Shown here: positions 57,915 to 64,000 of the stretch, one piece after another | Position numbering within the stretch: position 1 is the stretch's first letter | Layout: each line of letters begins with the position of its first letter | Notes under the pieces: generated by a model | What the model was told of the DNA's origin: nothing | Seen by the model: the letters and a program-made list of their open reading frames with translations, nothing else | Database searches by the model: none | NCBI GenBank assembly: GCA_033239525.1 | Contig: BSYO01000019.1 | Coordinates: forward strand, 8,166,592 to 8,230,591 | Source of the DNA: Nepenthes gracilis | Lineage: Eukaryota; Streptophyta; Magnoliopsida; Caryophyllales; Nepenthaceae | DNA length: 64,000 nucleotides | Reading direction: 5' to 3' | Program-made: the position numbers and the translations under genes

Positions 57915-60900
57915 CTACCGTGAGGAAGTTGGATCCACAAGCCCGGCTATCTTGCAGCATGCCTCATTCTTCCCTCTTGTTAGAATCTTAGTCATCATGT
58001 CAGCTCCATTGTCTTCAGTACCAATCTTCTCCAGTGATAATAGACTAGCTTCCAACACGTCCCTCACCCAATGGTACCGAACATCAATATGCTTGGATCT
58101 TGAGTGAAATGAAGAATTCTTACAGATATGTATTGCACTCTGACTATCACAGAGTATACTGTACTTCTCTTGTTGAAGACCCAATTCCTGAACAAATTCC
58201 TTCATCCACAGCATCTCCTTGCACGTCTCTGTAATTGCAATATATTCGGCTTCAATTGTGGATAGAGCTACACATTTTTGTAGCTTGGATTGCCAAGAAA
58301 CTGCTCCGCCCGTAAATTTTATCAAATAACCCAATGTAGATTTGCGTGTGTCAATGTCTTCAGCCATGTCCGCATCTGAATATCCCACCAACTGCGGTAT
58401 GTCACTTCCAAGACACAAGCACCTCTTGGAAGTTCCTCGAATGTATCGCATGATCCATTTCACCGCAAACCAGTGCTCCTTGCCCGGATTCGATGGAAAA
58501 CAGCTAATTGTCCCGACGGCATGACCTATGTCCGGTCTGATACACACCAAAGCATACATAAGACTTCTCACAGCAGAGGAATAGGGCACGCCTTTCATGT
58601 ATCTTTTCTCGTCATCCGAGGACGGACATTGATGAGTGCTCAACTTGTAATGATTCGTCAAGGGTGTGCTCACGAGCTTCGACTTGTCCATATTGAACCG
58701 TTGGAGCACTTTCTCAAGATAGTTTTCTTAAGACAGCCACAATTTTTTAGTCTTCTGATCGCGTATAATTCTGACTCCCAGAATTTGTTTTGCTGATCCA
58801 AGGTCCTTCATGGCAAATGACCGTCCAAGCTGCTCCTTCAACTTCTTTATCCGGTCAATATTCCGTCCAACTATCAACATGTCATCCACATATAAGAGAA
58901 GGATGACAAAATCATCGTCAGCAAACCTCTGCACAAATACACAGTGGTCACGAGTAGTCTACCGGTATCCTTGGCCGGACATAACAGACTCGAACTTCTT
59001 GTACCACTGCCGAGGAGCTTGCTTTAAGCCATATAGACTTTTCTTCAAGTGGCAGACAAGCTGTTCCTTTCCCTTAACCTCAAAACTTTCGGGTTGTTCC
59101 ATGTAAATCTCCTCCTCAAGCTCTCCATGGAGGAATGCAGTTCGGACATCCATCTGCTCCACCTCAAGGTCCTGGGCGGCAGCCAGGCCCAATACCACTC
59201 GTATGGAAGACATCTTCACTACCGGAGCAAATATCTCATCAAAATCAATTTCTTTCCGTTGTCCGAAACCTTTAACCACCAGTCGAGCCTTATATCTTGG
59301 CTCCTTGGTGTTCTCGTCCGCTTTCAACCAGAAGACCCATTTATTCTTCAATGCCTTCTTCCCTTTGGGAAGTGTAACGAGATCAAAGGTATGGTTCTCA
59401 TGAAAAGAACTCATCTCATCCTTGATGGCCTCCAGCCATTTCTCCTTGCCTTCTCCGTTCATAACCTCTTCATAATCTTCAGGCTCACCGGCATCGATCA
59501 GCATTACATATTCACTGGAGGACAGACGAACAGACGGTCGTCTATTTCGGGAGGATCGTCTAATAGCGACTTCTTCGGCCAGTTGAGGCATGGCTTCAGT
59601 TTGGTCATCATCAGGCACTATGACCTCCTCTCCAGTATCTTCAATTGCTTCAGGACCACCAATCCGGTCAACTCTCTATTGACTGTCTGAAACTGTCTCT
59701 AATACAAAACAGACATCTTCGATGCTTACTTTGTCCGTCTGTTTATCATTCCAATTTGCCTTCCTACCAATGTCTTCAATCGTCTCATTTTCGGCAAATA
59801 TTACATCTCTTGACCGGACTAGTTTCCTTGTGGCAGGATCATAAAATCTGTAACCCAGTGCATCCTCTCCATAGCCCAGAAAGACGCATTGCACCGTCTT
59901 TGGCTCCAGTTTCATCCTTTCATCTCTTAGAACGTGCACGAATGCTTTACATCCGAACACTCGCAAATAATCATAGGATAGTTCTACACCCGTCCATATC
60001 TTTTCTGCCACTTCACCCATCAGTGGCTTACTCAGCGACCTGTTGATAATGTAGGCCGCCGTCCGGAGTGCTTCTGCCGAGAATGATGCCTTAAGTTTTG
60101 CTTCAAAGAGCATACAACGTACTCTCTCCAAGAGCGTATGATTCATCCGTTCTGCTACTCCATTCAGCTGAGGTGTCTTCGGTGGCGTTTTCTGATGCCT
60201 AATACCATGTGACCGGCAGTAGGCATCAAAAGGCCCCAAGTATTCGCCGCCGTTATCACTACGGACGGCCTTCAGCTTCTTCCCCGTCTGACGCTCCATA
60301 AGAGCATGGAACTGCTCAAAAATACCAAGGACCTCATCCTTGGTCTTTAATAGGTAAACCCACAGCTTTCTTAAACAGTCGTCAATAAAACAAACAAAAT
60401 ACTGAGCACCACCGATCGACTTTTCTTTGAACGGACCACACACATCTGTGTGTATGAGATCAAGCAGTCCGATTTTTGGGGTTGACGGAACTCCACTAAA
60501 AGATACTCTTCTCTGTTTCCCGGCCAAGCAGTGAGGACACGTTTTCATCTCGTCCTCTTTCGTTCCTTTGATTAGACCCTTCCTGGTCAAGTGAGACAAT
60601 CCCTTTTCACTCATGTGACCCAACCTCCTGTGCCACAAATCCTCTGTCTCATTGCAGTTGCAGCGTTTTACATCTCTGGCCATGGCACGGACCTCCATCA
60701 CATATAGACCGGAGCACTTTTTCCCTCTCGCTGCAACAAAAAACCCTCTGGTCAACTTTCATTCACCTTCACAGAAGGTGTTGCAGTAGCCCTCATCATC
60801 CAGTTGACCGACTAAGATGACATTCAAGCGAATGTCAGGAACGTGATGCACATCCTTCAGCAGTAGCTTCGTGCCATTATTTGTGACCAGAATAATATCT

Positions 60901-61157
60901 CCTTTGCCTACAACAGGAGATATTCCTTTATTTTCCATCCTAATTACTCCAAAATCTCCTGGAGTATAGGATGTATGTAGTCCATTTTGGGACGTGACAT
61001 GTAGGGTAGCGCCCGAATCAATTACCCAACCAGATTCCAGATCTGTCAAATTTGCCACCTCTCCTTGACATGTCAACAAGAGATCCCCACTTGTGACTAC
61101 TAAGACAGAGGACGTTTCCTCACCGCGTCCTTTGTCACTTTTCTCCTTCTCTGCATT
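57915..61157 (-). pseudogene. copia pol: protease, integrase, RT, RNase H
   Basis: One - strand frame, inactivated. Protease: WVIDSGATLHVTS near 61020. Integrase (60755-59676): zinc region LWHRRLGHMSEKGL to CPHCLAGKQ, core with HTDVCGPF, VRSDNGGEY and NGVAERMN, so D, D and E are all present. RT (59618-58728): WKxAxx-type start, FAPVVKMSSIRVVLGLAAAQ, MDVRTAFLHGELEEEIYMEQ, and the catalytic YVDDML at about 58885. RNase H (58709-57915): GYSDADMAEDIDTRKST, TIEAEYIA and LCDSQSAIHICKN. In-frame stops lie at 61160-61158 (at the gag-pol border), 60761-60759 (TGA), 59678-59676 (TAG), 58961-58959 (TAG) and 58730-58728 (TAA). Most are explicable by a single C-to-T or G-to-A transition. The final stop is TAG 57917-57915. 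Confidence 0.95.
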
Positions 61158-61921
61158 TTATCGCTTCCATTTGAAGCAATACTTCTTGATATGGCCCTTT
61201 TTGCCACAATGATGGCACTCCAGATTTTGGTATCTGGATCGAGACTTGCTGCGACTCTTCTCTTCCGGTTTCTGGTGGCGACCTCTACTTCTTCCCCTGG
61301 ATTCGGTCACCAGAACCTCAGAATGAGAAGATGATGAGGTTCCTTGCGACCTCCTGGACTCATTCATGAGCAGAGAGGCAATACCTCATCCAATTTCAAA
61401 GTATCCTTACCGAACAGTAAAGTTGTGACGATATGGTCATAGGTGGCTGGCAGGGAAGCCAACAGGACCAACGCCTTGTCCTCCTCCTTGATTTCCTCAT
61501 CAAGAGCAGATATCTGCGTCAACATCCGGTTAAACTCGTCCAAGTGTCTCTCAAAACTTCCTCCCTTCGACAATCGCGGCCATAAAATTATTTTTTTAAT
61601 ATGAAGCCTAGTTGTCAAGGATTTAGACTTGTAACGGCTTTCTAACTTCTCCCAGACCTCCGCCAGATCAGTTAGACCAAGAACTTCTTGGAGAGTGTTG
61701 TCCTCCAGGCACAGCTTAATGGTACAGTTTGCAAAGTCTCTCTTGTCCTGCCATTCATCGTCGGTCAGATTTTCAGGCTTTTCGTCTTTCTTCTTCAACG
61801 CCTTCACTGTCCTTTCCCTCGTCAGAATATTCTTCACCCTCTCTTGCCAGAGGATGAAGTTGCCCTACCCGTTAAACTGCTCAATGTTGAACGACAGATT
61901 CTTTGACGACGAGGATGCCAT
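61158..61921 (-). pseudogene. copia gag, stop and frameshift
   Basis: Starts at ATG 61921 (MASSSSKNLSFNIEQFNG); codon 19 is a TAG stop (61867-61865). The frame then stays open to 61364 and contains WxEKLESRY, FERHLDEFNRML and LLASLPATYDHIVTTLLFG, typical copia gag blocks. A frameshift near 61370 moves into the frame with MNESRRSQG, an RS/RG-rich basic stretch, and the CCHC knuckle CHHCGKKGHIKKYC (about 61222-61180). That second frame continues in phase with pol, so gag and pol were originally one fused frame, as in other plant copia elements. Confidence 0.93.
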
Positions 61922-61943
61922 TGAAATAGAGTTTGAAACCGGT

Positions 61944-61954
61944 CTCTGATACCA
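61944..61954 (-). other. Primer-binding site of copia element
   Basis: TGGTATCAGAG on the - strand, two bases inside the 5' LTR. This is the standard initiator-tRNA-Met primer site of plant copia elements. Confidence 0.93.
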
Positions 61955-61956
61955 CT

Positions 61957-62559
61957 TGTTGGGGAAGAGGGTGGACTACCTTCCCGATTAAACAAGACAG
62001 CAAGAAATGAGAACGAAGAAGAACAATGAACACAAGAAATTTTACATGGAAAACCCTTCTCAATCAAGGAAAAACCACGGGACAATCCGTCCACTGAAGC
62101 GTATTTCACTATGAGATTTTTGGAGACAACAGTAGAGAACAAAGAAAAAACGAAGAGCACTCCTTCACCGTTTTTCTCTTTCTCTCTCACACTGGCACCT
62201 TCTCTCCACATACATAAAAAGATATATATGTGGCAATATTCAATACATAAAAGGATAAAAACAATTTCTTCCAACAATGTGAATATTCCCCTGTCCAAAA
62301 ATACGGCTCCTGCAAAACCGTCCGAGATCGTGTATCTCCAGAAGATCTACTGAGCTGGCACTGTTTTGCATTGCCTGGCTGGCAGCGCACAGTTGGCCGT
62401 CGCGTTCTTCACAAGATCGGTCAACACCCTGTCATCCGGTCAATATCCGGTCAACATACTTGTTGACCGAAATTTCTTTTCTTTATAAAAAAAAGTACGT
62501 TCGTACTCCGCCTAAGTTCTTTGATTACAAGAATTTCTTCACGGGAGTGATCCCCAACA
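61957..62559 (-). repeat. 5' LTR of copia element
   Basis: 603 bp, TGTTGGGGAAGAGG to ATCCCCAACA, followed by the CTTTC duplication. It lacks about 11 bp present in the partner (the CAGCCGCCCATC region near 57768). Confidence 0.95.
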
Positions 62560-62564
62560 CTTTC

Positions 62565-63723
62565 AACTTTATAATACGTAATTATCACTTTCTGTTAAAA
62601 ATACGGATATTATTTATAGGAATGGCACATATACTTTAAAGTAGAACAAAATTAGTAACAACATTTTAATATTCACCTAAATGACATGCTTTTTTTTTCA
62701 AAATGCTATGGTTTTGAATGAGACAAAAACACTCATTGAACAAATGACCAGGCTAACAACAGAAAAACCAGATAACGTGGGAGAGAAGAAGAAAAAAAAA
62801 CCCCATAATGTCCAGTTGCTTGCCACACATCAGCCATCTCCTTGCCCCCCCCCCCCATCCCCACCAGCACACCTTCCCCATCATGGGGATAGCCAACTCA
62901 CACCTCACCTCCCCTTTTCCTTTCCCACTCTTTTAGCTCCCTCCGGTGGCCCTTTCAGGCAGCTTGCTTTCTCTAGAGAGAGGGGCACCAGAATATGGTA
63001 CAAGGCTCTAACATGGTACAAAGCTCTAATATGGTAGAATATCAGTCTACAGTTTTGAACGTTGCGTGGACTAACGAGTATTGTTTTTATTAAGAAACAC
63101 TTCTTGGATTTTGCCAACCAAGATTAGTGCAGTGTACTACCAATGAGTTGCAATCTCCAGCTATTTGAGACAAACGCTACGCATTCTCAGGCTGGATAGT
63201 TAGTAAAGTTGATTATTGGTTCAAAACCGACATGTGTAAGTTACAAGAGTGCGAGTAATCCTACCCCAGCAATCAGGTTAACAAGCTTTTATATTAAATA
63301 AAATATGAATTCTCAGGTAAACATCACTATGAAACATGACTCAATTTGATATATTTACATAAATTTATGACTAAATAAATGTGATGAAGTAGTAAATGCT
63401 TAAGTAAAATAAAAAATTGATATCATGTTTGTCGGGAGCTAGTATGATAGGTCAGCCCAAACTAACAAAAATTCAAGTTAATAGACCAAGCCTAATATGC
63501 TAGATTCGGCCCAAATACACCGGACCAATCTATTGGAGATAAATGATTATCTTATTAATTATTTTGACGTGCAGTTGTAGAGTGAAACTATATTGAACCG
63601 ATTGAAAGTGTGGTCAAGGTCTGAAAAGTATCACTTGAAAACAGCTGGCCCTAAAAAGCACTGAAAATGTTGCAGAGACAAAGGTTGGATCTGACGATGG
63701 AATAAGGTGTTGCATGAGATTAC
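62565..63723. other. Unassigned flank with short repeats
   Basis: Contains a poly-C run (62847-62859) and a pair of ATGGTACAARGCTCTAA units (about 62995 and 63013). No gene is recognised; 62681-63037 is open but low-complexity (Lys, Pro and Ser runs). Confidence 0.4.
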
Positions 63724-64000
63724 TGTTGGGGCACAACTAGGCCCAGGCGCCGACATAGAGTATTAGGTGAGCGCACCAGGTATCGAGTTTCCAATATTTA
63801 GATATCGATGCAATATCTTATATTCCAAACATATTTTTGACCGGAGCATGCTAGGTGTATATGGAGGATAGCTCTCCTAATAAGGCGATCTTTGCCTATA
63901 AAAAGGAGAGGACTTCACGAATTGAGCAAAAAGAAGAAGATTAAAAAAGAAAGGCATTAAACAGGAAAAGAAGAAGGGATTTTCTTTTGCTTTTCTATTA
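63724..64000 (+). mobile_element. Partial LTR at window edge
   Basis: Begins TGTTGGGGCACAACTAGGCC and contains a good TATA box (TATAAAAAGG, 63897-63906) followed by a purine-rich leader-like stretch. This is the layout of an LTR U3 region and transcription start. The rest is cut off, so family and TSD cannot be checked. Confidence 0.45.

Larger units (their letters stand above)
57289..62559 (-). mobile_element. Full-length Tork/Tnt1-like Ty1-copia element
   Basis: 5,271 bp with two LTRs of 614 and 603 bp, an exact 5-bp duplication CTTTC (57284-57288 and 62560-62564), a tRNA-Met-type primer site and a polypurine tract. The coding strand is -. Gag, protease, integrase, RT and RNase H are all present in copia order, and pol lies in one frame (61367 to 57915) interrupted by five stops. 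Gag has one stop and one frameshift. Structurally complete but unable to make its own proteins. The GAG-pre-integrase and RT blocks are of the Tork/Tnt1 lineage. Confidence 0.95.

Noticed and set aside
59049..59690. 213-codon open frame on the + strand
   Set aside because: It is the antisense shadow of copia pol on the - strand; it has no domain signature and covers the RT region exactly.
62681..63037. 118-codon open frame
   Set aside because: Low-complexity Lys, Pro and Ser runs, including a poly-C tract; nothing recognisable.
1..64000. tRNA, rRNA, CRISPR array or bacterial operon
   Set aside because: No cloverleaf-like, rRNA-like or regularly spaced repeat signal was seen. Short RNA genes could still be missed by eye.

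Overview
This is nuclear DNA of a flowering plant, most likely a eudicot. The evidence is spliced genes with canonical GT/AG borders, AT-rich intergenic DNA, plant-type Ty1-copia and Ty3-gypsy (Tat clade) retrotransposons, and two recognisable plant genes. I cannot name the species. There is no sign of a bacterial, organellar or CRISPR locus.

Host genes. (1) The 3' end of a WRN-like 3'-5' exonuclease gene (WEX type, + strand) lies at 5620-6137 as two exons; upstream exons are off the window or unrecognised. (2) A complete four-exon CDS for a mitochondrial-type glycine-rich RNA-binding protein (GR-RBP2/GRP2 type, - strand, 146 aa) lies at 28479-29229. A strong TATA promoter and a non-coding first exon with a telo box (40666-40778, - strand) is the best candidate for its transcription start. 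If so, a leader intron of about 11.4 kb holds a Harbinger-type remnant and a whole 5.8 kb retroelement. (3) A weaker promoter/first-exon candidate lies at 56340-56576 (+).

Mobile DNA makes up most of the window. 124-5000: very degraded copia element with target-site duplication (TSD) GTGCT. 7741-8140: copia gag scrap. 9312-12035: solo LTR with exact TSD CTAAC; related LTR fragments at 12134-13737, 17766-19430 and 49097-49510. 13738-17765: truncated Tat-type element with one LTR and an antisense ORF. 20229-22274: second solo LTR with TSD AGCAT. 23576-24350: copia gag scrap. 30961-34396: PIF/Harbinger remnant (transposase N-terminus plus Myb/SANT-like ORF). 34480-40258: non-autonomous Tat element with gag and an antisense ORF but no pol. 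41328-56022: large Tat element (- strand) with gag, protease, RT/RNase H, a second archaeal-type RNase H and integrase, plus antisense ORF, split by a nested 3.3 kb insertion (47848-51115). 57289-62559: structurally complete Tork/Tnt1-like copia element (- strand) with TSD CTTTC, inactivated by stop codons. 63724-64000: start of another LTR.

Most interesting: the three Tat elements each carry an ORF antisense to gag-pol, and each has a predicted short intron at the same place, just before a coiled-coil-like exon. In the two better copies this ORF is preceded by a conserved TATTTAA box. The same two copies share a second antisense TATA box (TATAAATGGAG) about 1.1 kb further upstream that seems to head another transcription unit. 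The pol-less element has kept gag and both antisense units.
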